Assembly: GCF_003977665.1 (NCBI RefSeq) | Contig: NZ_RYYV01000007.1 | Span: 62,001-126,000 of the forward strand | Direction: 5' to 3' | Length of the DNA: 64,000 nucleotides | Source: Dyella choica | Lineage (GTDB): Bacteria; Pseudomonadota; Gammaproteobacteria; Xanthomonadales; Rhodanobacteraceae | Shown here: piece after piece, positions 44,801 through 51,679 of the stretch | Numbering within the stretch: position 1 is the first letter of the stretch | Layout: every line of letters starts with the position of its first letter | Translations under genes and position numbers: made by a program | Notes under the pieces: model-generated | Database searches by the model: none | Told to the model about the DNA's origin: nothing | Seen by the model: only the letters and a program-made list of their open reading frames with translations

Positions 44801-45011
44801 TTCGGAAATGCGCCAGCCGTTGGGTATTGCCATACTTGGCGGCTTGTTTGTGTCGCAGCTGCTGACCCTGCTCAGCACGCCGGCCATCTACCTATGGCAG
44901 CATGATCGCCGTGTGCGCAAGGCGATACGCAAGGCGCGGCGCGAGGAGAAGCGCAGGTCGCGGCAATTGGGCAAGCCGATTGCCGTACCTGAAGCGGAGA
45001 GGGTTGGGTGA
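41823..45011 (+). CDS. RND multidrug efflux permease (MdtB/MdtC-like), second of a tandem pair
   Basis: 1062 residues from the ATG at 41823; a GTG eight codons upstream is possible. It follows the first RND protein almost block for block: RRPIGTSLLAIGLVLAGFCA, GFVVDDAIVVIENIFRHMEQ, IGIVKKNAILMVDFALVAER, FRPITMTTLVAMGAALPLA. The porter domains differ more, as expected for altered substrate range or a heteromeric partner. In MdtABC and MuxABC, two such permeases work together with an adaptor encoded beside them; here no adaptor gene is present. Confidence 0.92.
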   Translation: MNLFEPIIRRPIGTSLLAIGLVLAGFCAYLVLGIAAFPSLQFPAVAVTAFFPGASAQTVASTVTAPLERQLARIPGIQRMTSDSNAGGMLIQIQFEMSRSADQAARDVQAALNAAGPDLPPEMALFPPQYFKADTSQIPVLLIAMTSTSMPPDKLYDLADTLMRPAVAQITGVAQAQLIGGSPHAVRVSLNGAALTAKGLTANDVSNALRAANVASPQGVLSDGMTQMTVSANDGLRTAQDFAALVIANRNGVPVRLSDVASISNGQADSTQAAWFNHQPAAIMQVMKRPEANSVQVVQEINATLPKLRRLVPADVQVTPIFDLTKSTKSALHEVEVALLLSIVMVALVMLLFLRRLRPTIIAMFSVPLSLAGAFVLMYSLGFTLNMLSLIALVLCVGFVVDDAIVVIENIFRHMEQGAKPLDAALTGVREIGFTVISITLSLVAVFAPMVFGNNQMVMLMREFSVTLIATIVISAAVSLTLTPALCGRYLIEETGTRSAPGKLEAAVERLDRWLLGIYRRALDWAMHHRRMMRWQPLILLVLTFGLAVAVAKTAGGALMPEGDTGMLQANVVADANISPELLAQRTQAVEAVMLADPAVLDVGSFLGGNNTNGAVGNEATFFIDLKPQGDGPGQRRDPADKVIKRLNEQYKKLTDVNVAVTSLGFFTDSGGSEAKGKYAFALTSTTSQPLQQPTLRMAQMMRKMKQFKDVSTTFDSIGKQQLLEIDRNAAARLQVSIGQIDQALADAFGQTPASVIYSDINQYQVILIADNAHSLSPATLLNVYVRNDRNKMVPLSALARIRPRIEPIDVQHYNQLESATINYNLAEGISQTDGLKYIDQAMFAAQLPPGVVKQYTGDNEKLVEAATNAAILFLAVILAMYIVLGILYESLIHPLTILSTLPAAGMGAFLAMLITHTQVSTMSVIAVLMLIGIVKKNAILMVDFALVAEREGGLTPPEAIREAALVRFRPITMTTLVAMGAALPLAIGFGIGSEMRQPLGIAILGGLFVSQLLTLLSTPAIYLWQHDRRVRKAIRKARREEKRRSRQLGKPIAVPEAERVG

Positions 45012-45040
45012 GTGCCTACTGCGCGCGCGTCTGACGCAGC

Positions 45041-45082
45041 GTAAGCTGGGACGGCGATGGTGGGATTGTCATTCAAGCCTAC
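45041..45082. repeat. Shortened GTAGGCTGGG-type repeat
   Basis: GTAAGCTGGGACGGCGATGG joined directly to the right half TGGGATTGTCATTCAAGCCTAC; the middle is deleted. Confidence 0.8.
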
Positions 45083-45132
45083 GTACGAAACAGATCTGCA
45101 AATAGAGTTCCTGACACGGAGATTCGCCAGAA

Positions 45133-45513
45133 ATGCATAAGCCCCCATCAGCCCCTGCCGTCCGCACATGGGTGTTCATGCTCCTGATGTTCACCTGCCT
45201 GGGAGTATCCGCAGCCGGTCAGCCAGGACAGTTTGGCATCGGATTCAAGGTGGAAACCGAGGGCTTCATGCTCAATCCTAAACTGAAGAGCGTCGTGGTG
45301 AGCGATCTGCAACCCGGGCTTCCGGCCGATAAGGCCGGCATCAAAGTCGGGGATGAAGTCGTCGAGGCCGATGGCAAGACCATCGCCGGAGCGAGTGCGT
45401 TCGGCATGCGGTCGACCATGCACAAAGATGCTGGCCAGGCCTTGACGTTGAAGCTCAAGCACCCGACTGGCGATAGCTACACCATAACCATGGTGGCAGT
45501 TCCCAAAACCTAA
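45133..45513 (+). CDS. Secreted single PDZ-domain protein
   Basis: 126 residues. A signal peptide (VFMLLMFTCLGVSAAG, cleavage near 28) is followed by one PDZ domain: FGIGFKVETEGFML, SVVVSDLQPGLPADKAGIKV, GDEVVEADGKTIAGASAFG, ALTLKLKHPTGDSYTITMV. There is no protease domain, so it is a stand-alone periplasmic peptide- or protein-binding module. The GGAG before the ATG is rather distant. It is followed by three hairpins. Confidence 0.82.
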   Translation: MHKPPSAPAVRTWVFMLLMFTCLGVSAAGQPGQFGIGFKVETEGFMLNPKLKSVVVSDLQPGLPADKAGIKVGDEVVEADGKTIAGASAFGMRSTMHKDAGQALTLKLKHPTGDSYTITMVAVPKT

Positions 45514-45520
45514 GGATGCC

Positions 45521-45597
45521 AAATCAAGCGCTTACGCGCCTGATTTGCGGCGGGCCTTCCTTGGCCCGCGGAACCTCTGAACTTATTCAGAGGTTCC
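45521..45597 (+). terminator. Three consecutive hairpins after the PDZ gene
   Basis: Stem 1 AAATCA/TGATTT (45521-45546), stem 2 GCGGGCC/GGCCCGC with loop TTCCTT (about 45550-45569), stem 3 GGAACCTCTGA/TCAGAGGTTCC (45570-45597, 11 bp perfect). No clear T-run, so termination may be rho-independent only in part, or the stack may protect the message end. Confidence 0.6.
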
Positions 45598-45778
45598 CTA
45601 ACGGGCTGGCGGGGCATCACCGAGGAAAAGTTCACGGACCAGGCTGCTCGCCAGCCCGGTCCTGAGACTCATGTTTCTTCACCATGGGAAGCGAATGCTT
45701 ATTTGAGTAGCGCGTGTTTTCCCCACAGCAGTGATCGCTCCACGAAATGACTAGCAAGGCTGTGTCGCCACGGCGTCG

Positions 45779-46285
45779 TCAGGTGAAGCAGCCATGGGCC
45801 AGGGCCTCGCGCAAGACAGCGTTGATCGAGTTCGCGAACACGGCATCATTGAACGGCCTGGCATAGAAGCCGAAGGGGTTCCCTTTGTAGGCTTTGATCA
45901 TTGGCGTAACGGCTTTCACGTAAAACTCCACCTCATCGCCATCACCCGTCAATCCCAGGTCTTCTTGCGAGGCAATCACTGCGCGCAGCGACAATTGGGA
46001 CAACTTGAGGTTCTCGCCCTTCAGCGCAGGATACTTCCTGCTCTTGTCCAGCTGGTTTTTAGGATCCTTGAAGACAAGAATGCCACGCGTCCCCCCCCTG
46101 TCCAATCTGAAGCGCGTCACTGACTCTTCGACCCTCCCTACCATCCATTCGATGAAGAGCGTGGTTGGATTTTGCTTGGGTGCGTCGGGACCCAGTTTGG
46201 CAGAGCTTTTGCTGCTGCCGAGAAAAATGCCGGATTCAAGAATCGGCATCAGCGCATTGGTGGAATGTATGTAGATGCCGCTCAC
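45779..46285 (-). CDS. Hypothetical protein with an ADP-ribosyltransferase-like N-terminal pattern
   Basis: 168 residues, soluble, no signal peptide. The start MSGIYIHSTNALMPILESGI then FLGSSKSSAKLG resembles the opening of ART-fold enzymes such as DarT or RNA 2'-phosphotransferase (short strand, H-x-T/S, 'I-L-x-x-G-I'). That is a weak similarity in a first strand-helix unit, not a confirmed match. Later parts (VTRFRLDRGGTRGILVFKDP, GDEVEFYVKAVTPMIKAY) are unfamiliar. It is a single gene with no obvious antitoxin partner. Codon use looks native. Confidence 0.6.
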   Translation of the reverse strand: MSGIYIHSTNALMPILESGIFLGSSKSSAKLGPDAPKQNPTTLFIEWMVGRVEESVTRFRLDRGGTRGILVFKDPKNQLDKSRKYPALKGENLKLSQLSLRAVIASQEDLGLTGDGDEVEFYVKAVTPMIKAYKGNPFGFYARPFNDAVFANSINAVLREALAHGCFT

Positions 46286-46334
46286 GTAAAAGCTCCATGC
46301 AGTGGTTTGAGTAGTTAATACGATCCGTACGCTT

Positions 46335-46394
46335 ACGTTGCGAAACCCGGCATTGCTGTGTCGTGCGCTACGAGGATAGTCATCTCGGCCTAAG
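46335..46394. repeat. Decayed GTAGGCTGGG-type repeat
   Basis: TTACGTTGCGAAACCCGGCA to GATAGTCATCTCGGCCTAAG resembles the inner and right halves of the family with several changes. Confidence 0.55.
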
Positions 46395-46419
46395 AGCTAG
46401 ACGACGCATGCCATAGGGG

Positions 46420-46475
46420 TTTGCAGGCTGCGCACGAACCGGGCTAACCATCAGCCCGGTTCGTGCCCCTGCAAA
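46420..46475. terminator. Strong hairpin after the cytochrome-like gene
   Basis: A perfect 14-bp stem GCACGAACCGGGCT / AGCCCGGTTCGTGC (46432-46466), extended by TTTGCAGG / CCTGCAAA further out. It lies just past the stop of the minus-strand gene at 46484. No classical T-run on that side, but a very stable structure. Confidence 0.7.
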
Positions 46476-46483
46476 ACGGGCCG

Positions 46484-47833
46484 TCAATGCAACTCGTTGA
46501 TCGCCGGATCGCGTTCCACCTTGAACACTTCCGGCGGCGGCGTGGCCGACTTCATCAGTTTGAGATGGAGCCTGCTGGCCTTCACGCAGGCATTGCCGCC
46601 GCCATCGATGAAAACACCGCCTTCATTGCATTTCCAGTCGTAGAAGTTGGCGATGCCCTGGGCGAGCTGCAGGCTGTAATCGGTGCTGAGCGCCCCGGCA
46701 TCAAGGGGAACGCCGGCCTCTATGTTCTGGAACCAGCGCATCCAGCGGTCCGATCCCACCGGTGGAATCCTGGCGGGCGACAGGAAGGTGGGGTTCATCG
46801 GCGATAGCTGCGGACTTTCAGCAGTCATGTGACAGCTCAGGCAAGCACTTACCGGGTTGTCCACCGGACCGTTCAGGCGTCCATTCCAGCCCAGATGCGT
46901 GGGCGGCAGTTCGGGTTTGGCGTTGATGGCCGATTCCATGATCGCCGGATTGATCTTGGTGACGGTGGGCTGCTTGTTGGTGTAGTCGTCCTTGTTGTTT
47001 TTCGGATCGTTGCCCCACATCACACCGACCGGCACCAGGTTGCCCCAGCCTGACTTGCCGGTGACCGTGCCGTTGTACTGGAACGTGCCGAAGATCCAGC
47101 CGGTGCCCGGGACACGGCTGTCACGCACGGCGAAATCCATCTGGATCAGGGCGACGTTCTTGATCTGGCGGTTGGCCGAACTGAAGGTGTCGGTCACATA
47201 GGCCTGCCACAACACCGGATTGACCAGGAACGGCACCTGCTTCAGGTCGATGTCGGCAAACAGGGGTTTGCACACCACCGTACCGTCGTGAAAGCTGTTC
47301 GGCTTGGAGGTAACACTGGGATCAGGATCCTGCGGGTTCTTCCATACCTGGCCGATGGTGTAGCCGCCGATGTCGTTGTAGATGCCGACGGCATAGGTCG
47401 TGCCCGTGGCAGTTTGCGTGGCAGCAAGCTGCTGGGATTGGATCGGCGCTTCCTTGGTGAGCCCATGGATGCCTTCACGACCCGACGGTCCATAGTGCTG
47501 CCAGGGAATGTGATACCAACGACGGACCTTGTTCCTCTGCACGTCCCAGTCGGTGTCGACATTGCCTTCCAGGCAATACTTTTTCACGGCTTCCGCGTAC
47601 GGACGCCATTGCTCGAAGTCGTTGCTGAACTTGGCGGGCAGCAGCTTGAAGAAAGCCGGCAGGGGCCCTTTCGGTAGGACCGCCGGATAATTCTGGCTCA
47701 AATGAAAATACGGCCCTGTATACGGCGCCGGCGGCTTGTAGCCGAAATCCGGGAAGGTCCCTGCATTGGCAACAGCCGTCATCATTGCTAATCCCGCCAC
47801 GGTACCGGCTATTACGCCTTTGACGAAGTACAT
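46484..47833 (-). CDS. Periplasmic protein with a single c-type heme motif
   Basis: 449 residues with a signal peptide (GTVAGLAMMTAVANAGTF). One heme c attachment motif is present, CLSCH, in NPVSACLSCHMTAESPQLSP, near residue 340. The rest is a beta-rich domain of unknown family (IPWQHYGPSGREGIHG, YAVGIYNDIGGYTIGQVW, WIFGTFQYNGTVTGKSGWGN). Inference: a periplasmic electron-transfer or oxidoreductase protein. It lies downstream of the DUF3617-like and phosphoesterase genes on the same strand, but with a 524-base gap. Confidence 0.75.
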   Translation of the reverse strand: MYFVKGVIAGTVAGLAMMTAVANAGTFPDFGYKPPAPYTGPYFHLSQNYPAVLPKGPLPAFFKLLPAKFSNDFEQWRPYAEAVKKYCLEGNVDTDWDVQRNKVRRWYHIPWQHYGPSGREGIHGLTKEAPIQSQQLAATQTATGTTYAVGIYNDIGGYTIGQVWKNPQDPDPSVTSKPNSFHDGTVVCKPLFADIDLKQVPFLVNPVLWQAYVTDTFSSANRQIKNVALIQMDFAVRDSRVPGTGWIFGTFQYNGTVTGKSGWGNLVPVGVMWGNDPKNNKDDYTNKQPTVTKINPAIMESAINAKPELPPTHLGWNGRLNGPVDNPVSACLSCHMTAESPQLSPMNPTFLSPARIPPVGSDRWMRWFQNIEAGVPLDAGALSTDYSLQLAQGIANFYDWKCNEGGVFIDGGGNACVKASRLHLKLMKSATPPPEVFKVERDPAINELH

Positions 47834-48357
47834 GCCTTGTTTCCCCTCTGTTGGTCATCCTCACCTCACGCAAGCATTGCGCCCGCGCACGTTGTCCGGT
47901 TGGTTCCGGCCCGGACGGCCTCCCACGGCCTATCGCGCGGTAACTTGAAGTTGCCGACGTCGTGGAAACGTGAAAGACGATCCTTGAAGGCGGTACGGGT
48001 TCGATCGGATCCGTTGCTGGAATCGCGGCCGATTGGGTAGTGATGTGCATCCCCACGCAGGCTGCAGGCTGGGAAGGCAACCCAGCAGCGGGAAGCGCAA
48101 TGCCGCAAACCTTCCGTTGCTGCAGCGATCACTGGATGGCGCAGACAGGACATGGGTCCACATTGCTTTCCATCCCGGACATTGGCATCAGCCAACAGCG
48201 CACAAGCCAGTCGGCGAAAAACTCGCGAGAGGGTCTGAATCCTAGAACGGCATAAGCCTAGTCCATACACAAAGCAAAGAAGTATGTGCTTGCCATAAAG
48301 CAGCCCACCGTTCCTCAAACAGACCGACACCATGAGACTTTGCGAAACAAGGACGGC
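47834..48357. other. Gene-poor stretch with a repeat trace
   Basis: A short piece near 48056-48090 (GCAGGCTGGGAAGGCAACCC) recalls the left half of the GTAGGCTGGG family. Otherwise I see no convincing ORF. It must contain the promoter of the cytochrome-like gene. Confidence 0.5.
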
Positions 48358-48693
48358 TCATCCGCTCGGCTCAGGCTTGAGCGTATCCGCGTATTGCTGC
48401 AGGAAATACACGGCCGCATGCAAGGCGGTGGTTTGCACGGGATTGAGCGGCCAGGAAACGGTCGTGCCGTGCAAGTCCGATAGCTTGGGCTGCTTGAGGG
48501 TTTCACTGCGTTCCAGCAGAGTACCGACGACATGGGTGGCCCATGAAATGCCGGCGAGTTTCGCGGCGTAACTGGTCAGCTTCTCCAGGTCCCGCTCTAC
48601 GGAAAGGTGGCGCGGGTTGAATGGATTGCGCAGGGAAGATGGGTCGTTGCGAATGGAAAAGCATGCGTGTGCCACGTGATCTGTGCACGCCAC
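48358..48693 (-). CDS. Hypothetical protein, 111 residues
   Basis: Starts with GTG at 48691-48693, eight bases after an AGAGGAG ribosome site; another GTG at 48702 overlaps that site and is less likely. The chain is helical (VERDLEKLTSYAAKLAGISW, TTALHAAVYFLQQYADTLKP) and soluble, with normal third-position GC bias for this genome, which argues for a real gene. I do not recognise the family. Confidence 0.55.
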   Translation of the reverse strand: MACTDHVAHACFSIRNDPSSLRNPFNPRHLSVERDLEKLTSYAAKLAGISWATHVVGTLLERSETLKQPKLSDLHGTTVSWPLNPVQTTALHAAVYFLQQYADTLKPEPSG

Positions 48694-48861
48694 GATCAAC
48701 ACTCCTCTTGTCGGGTTTGGTCAGCAGGTCGGGGGAGCTGCTTTCGCTCGGATGAAAGCGTAGGCCAGGGGGACCGGCCCAGCTATAAAACAAATCCGAA
48801 AGTGCAGGGATTTTGGTCCCCGCCTAACCTTTTGAACGGGAGTATGCCCGGTGGGCTGGAA

Positions 48862-49311
48862 TCAGTCGGCAGGTCCGGTGCACGCTGCAAGGCGCTGGCC
48901 TTCGATCTCCAGTGCCGGCTGGCCATCCAGCATCAGCGTGCCTGCGAAATGTTGGGCCGAGTCCAGCTGTATGCGCGCGGTGCCTTTGTGTGCATCACAG
49001 CTGAGCTGCCATGCCAGCGCCGTGCTGGTGCGATGCTCATCGCTGCGTTGGCAGTTTTCGTCCGGCTCGGCGGTGTTCGCAAAGCTTGTCCACGGATCCG
49101 CGCCGTCGTAGAAGCATTTCCATTTCACCTGTCGCTGCCCATCCTTGAGGGTGTGCAGGGTGATCTTCCATAGGCCGGGCATGGCCTGGAAGTCGGCAGG
49201 ATCGGCATGCGCACTGCTGCTGAGAGTGCCGGATGCGCCGATCAGCATCAGGGCGGCGATGGGGTTGGACCAGCGGCTCAGATAACCGGTAGAACGGGCT
49301 AGCAGGCTCAT
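48862..49311 (-). CDS. Secreted DUF3617-like protein
   Basis: 149 residues. Signal peptide region NPIAALMLIGASGTLSSSAHA, then MPGLWKITLHTLKDGQRQVK with WKCFYDGADPW, ENCQRSDEHRTSTALAWQLS, and a C-terminal lipocalin-like half (FAGTLMLDGQPALEIEG). The 'GLWK/E-x-T...C...C' layout matches DUF3617 proteins, secreted small beta proteins of unknown role common in Proteobacteria. It lies 125 bases downstream of the phosphoesterase gene on the same strand. Confidence 0.75.
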   Translation of the reverse strand: MSLLARSTGYLSRWSNPIAALMLIGASGTLSSSAHADPADFQAMPGLWKITLHTLKDGQRQVKWKCFYDGADPWTSFANTAEPDENCQRSDEHRTSTALAWQLSCDAHKGTARIQLDSAQHFAGTLMLDGQPALEIEGQRLAACTGPAD

Positions 49312-49390
49312 CGTTCGGATCGCGGGGGGCGGAAGGCTCTATTTGATAGGTGTTTTGTTACAGCTTGCGGACGCAAGCTTCGCTTGCGTT

Positions 49391-49416
49391 GCCCTCCCCC
49401 GCAAGCAGGGGAGGGC
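49391..49416. other. Hairpin between phosphoesterase and DUF3617-like genes
   Basis: GCCCTCCCC / GGGGAGGGC is a perfect 9-bp stem around CGCAAGCA, preceded by an ACGCAAGC/GCTTGCGT dyad. It lies just after the phosphoesterase stop (minus strand), with no T-run; it may attenuate read-through. Confidence 0.55.
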
Positions 49417-49436
49417 ACCACAGTGCGGGAGTCCGC

Positions 49437-51473
49437 TCAGTTTTGCGCGTTGTCGTCGCCGTCCTCGCCCCCATGGCGATGGAAACGGAACATGTCCATC
49501 AAGTCGCCGATGGCCGGTGCATTGACCGGTACATACGGGTTGTTCGGCAGCGCGATCGGGTTCGGCAGGTTGTCACGGCTGCGGTGGGAGATGGTTTCGT
49601 CCAGGTCCCAGTTCGCTTCCACGAATTTGTCGAACGACACGTGATCGTAGTACGTGTGCACCACGCGGCCGCCTTTGGAGTACTTCGACACCACCAGCAG
49701 CGGAATGCGCGTGCCGTCGCCGAAGAAGTCGACCGGCTGCACGTAGCCGGAGTCGTAGTAGCCGCCGCCTTCATCGAAGGTGATCATCACCGCGGTGTTG
49801 TCCCACAGCTTCGGATTGGCCTTCACCATGTCGATGATTTTCTTCGCATAGCCCTCGAACAGCTCCAGCTTGGACGAGGACGGATGGCCGTCCAGCAGTC
49901 CGTCCGGCTTGGCGATGGAAACCGCCGGCAGGGTGCCGTTCTGGATGTCGCTGTAGAGGTTGTTGAGATCCTGGTTGTGCGCGCGCAGGGCCGGGTTGGT
50001 CATGATCTGCATGGAGTACAGGAAGGGATCGCAGATGTTGCAGAAGGTGCCGGCTTCGCCGTCTTCCTTGCCGGCGTCCCAGCCTTCACCGTAGTACTTC
50101 CAGCTCACGTGACGGCGCGTCAGCAGCAGGCCGAGGTTTTGCTGGCGGGTCGGCGGAAGGGTGAACTGGCTGGCGCCCAGCGGTGCAGGCGTGCCATCGC
50201 CCAGGTAACCGGGGTTGTAGTTGTTCACCAGGTAGTACGCACCCTTCTTGCAGTCGCCATGGCGGAAGGCGTGGTACGGCAGGCTCTTAAGGTATTTGCG
50301 CACCGCGGCAACGCCCGGTTGCCCGTCGTCCGAACAATTCACATAGGAACCGCCGCTGTAGCCATCCTGCACCCACCAATCGTTGGTGCCCGCTTGGGAA
50401 TTCGGGTTTTCCACCTGGTTGGACGGCGGTACCGCCGGTTCGCCGTTGGCATCGGCGTAATAGATCAGGTCACCGAAGCCCAGCATGATGTGGTTGGCGC
50501 CCGTGCCGCCCATCACCGACTGGTGGAAGTTGTCGCTGAGCGCATATTCCTCGGCCAGCTGCTTGAAGTACGGCGCATCGCCCTGGGCCATGTTGAGGAA
50601 CTGCATGGCGGTAGAGCCTTCATGCGTGCTCTGGTCGGTGAAGTTGGCCGGCTGTTGCTTGCCGTTGTTGCCGGCACCCAGGGTCACTTCCACCCACGGG
50701 AACAGGTCGGCGAGGCAGCCGCTGGGGTTTTTCCGCGTGGCGTGGCTCGCGTCGCAATCCAGCTGCTGCCACATCTGGAAGAAGCGGTGCACCGGACTGC
50801 TGGCGTAGTCGTTGTAGCTGATCGAGGCATGCATATCGACCGGCGCATTCGGCAACGTGGTCGGGAAGCGCGTATCGACCACGCCGTTAGGCAGTCCCGT
50901 GCCGCCTTCGGCCAGATAGGGGTAATAGTTCGTCGGCAAGCCCGGTTCAATCGCCTGGGCCTGGGCGGCCGAAGCAAGATAGGGCTGGGTGGGTGCGCCG
51001 CCGGTGTTGATCGACGGAAGGTTGGTGTAGGCGCTGGTCCGCTTGGGCGCCAGTTCAAAGTCACCGGATTGGGTGGCCTGCCATTGCTGAGCCAGGTCCA
51101 CGTGTGGGCCGGGCGTGCCGTCGACATTGACGATGCCCTTGGACAGCAGATTGTCGACGGTTTGCCCGTGCGGCGGGGTGTAAGTGCCGTACACGTGATC
51201 GAAGGTGCGGTTTTCGCCGATCAGCAGGATCACGTGCTTGATCGGAGTGCGGGTGCGGGTGCTCGCGTCCTGCTCGAGATCCGGGCTGTAGAGGGTGACC
51301 GGGCCACCGGGCTGGCCGTTTACGGGTTTGCTAGCGGTGGCGGGTACGCTGGCGCGAAATTTTGCGTCATTGGATGCATCGGTATTCTGTGCGTTCGCCA
51401 CCCCTACGAGACTGGTGATGAGCGCGCCGAATAAAAAAGGTTTCAACCGGGTACGGCCAAGCTTGGTGGGCAT
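49437..51473 (-). CDS. Secreted phosphoesterase of the phospholipase C / AcpA acid phosphatase family
   Basis: 678 residues with a signal peptide (FLFGALITSLVGVANA). Family motifs: HVILLIGENRTFDHVYGTYT (metal site and nucleophilic Thr), later SVMGGTGANHIMLGFGDLIY, and metal ligands in VMITFDEGGGYYDSGYVQP and YYDHVSFDKFVEANW. Members hydrolyse phosphatidylcholine or other phosphomonoesters in the periplasm or outside the cell. It is longer than the about 500-residue AcpA type because of an extended middle part with several cysteines. A weak Pho-box-like region lies upstream. Confidence 0.88.
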   Translation of the reverse strand: MPTKLGRTRLKPFLFGALITSLVGVANAQNTDASNDAKFRASVPATASKPVNGQPGGPVTLYSPDLEQDASTRTRTPIKHVILLIGENRTFDHVYGTYTPPHGQTVDNLLSKGIVNVDGTPGPHVDLAQQWQATQSGDFELAPKRTSAYTNLPSINTGGAPTQPYLASAAQAQAIEPGLPTNYYPYLAEGGTGLPNGVVDTRFPTTLPNAPVDMHASISYNDYASSPVHRFFQMWQQLDCDASHATRKNPSGCLADLFPWVEVTLGAGNNGKQQPANFTDQSTHEGSTAMQFLNMAQGDAPYFKQLAEEYALSDNFHQSVMGGTGANHIMLGFGDLIYYADANGEPAVPPSNQVENPNSQAGTNDWWVQDGYSGGSYVNCSDDGQPGVAAVRKYLKSLPYHAFRHGDCKKGAYYLVNNYNPGYLGDGTPAPLGASQFTLPPTRQQNLGLLLTRRHVSWKYYGEGWDAGKEDGEAGTFCNICDPFLYSMQIMTNPALRAHNQDLNNLYSDIQNGTLPAVSIAKPDGLLDGHPSSSKLELFEGYAKKIIDMVKANPKLWDNTAVMITFDEGGGYYDSGYVQPVDFFGDGTRIPLLVVSKYSKGGRVVHTYYDHVSFDKFVEANWDLDETISHRSRDNLPNPIALPNNPYVPVNAPAIGDLMDMFRFHRHGGEDGDDNAQN

Positions 51474-51679
51474 AGCTGGTGTCTCCTGCCGGCCTGTGGC
51501 GCAGGCCTGCGCAAATAGTCCCCCTGATTGCGGTCTGCGTTGTGCAAGGCCTCCGCAGACCGATCGGAAGTCTGCGCCGCCTACATGACGCAGCGTTGGC
51601 AGGAACGCGACACAGCGACACGGCGTGATGACAGTGCCGAGACAAACGTGACAAATGGCACGCGGGATTGACGTTATGT

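Noticed and set aside
49350-51434. Plus-strand ORF of 694 codons
   Set aside because: Antisense shadow of the phosphoesterase gene, which has a signal peptide and complete family motifs.
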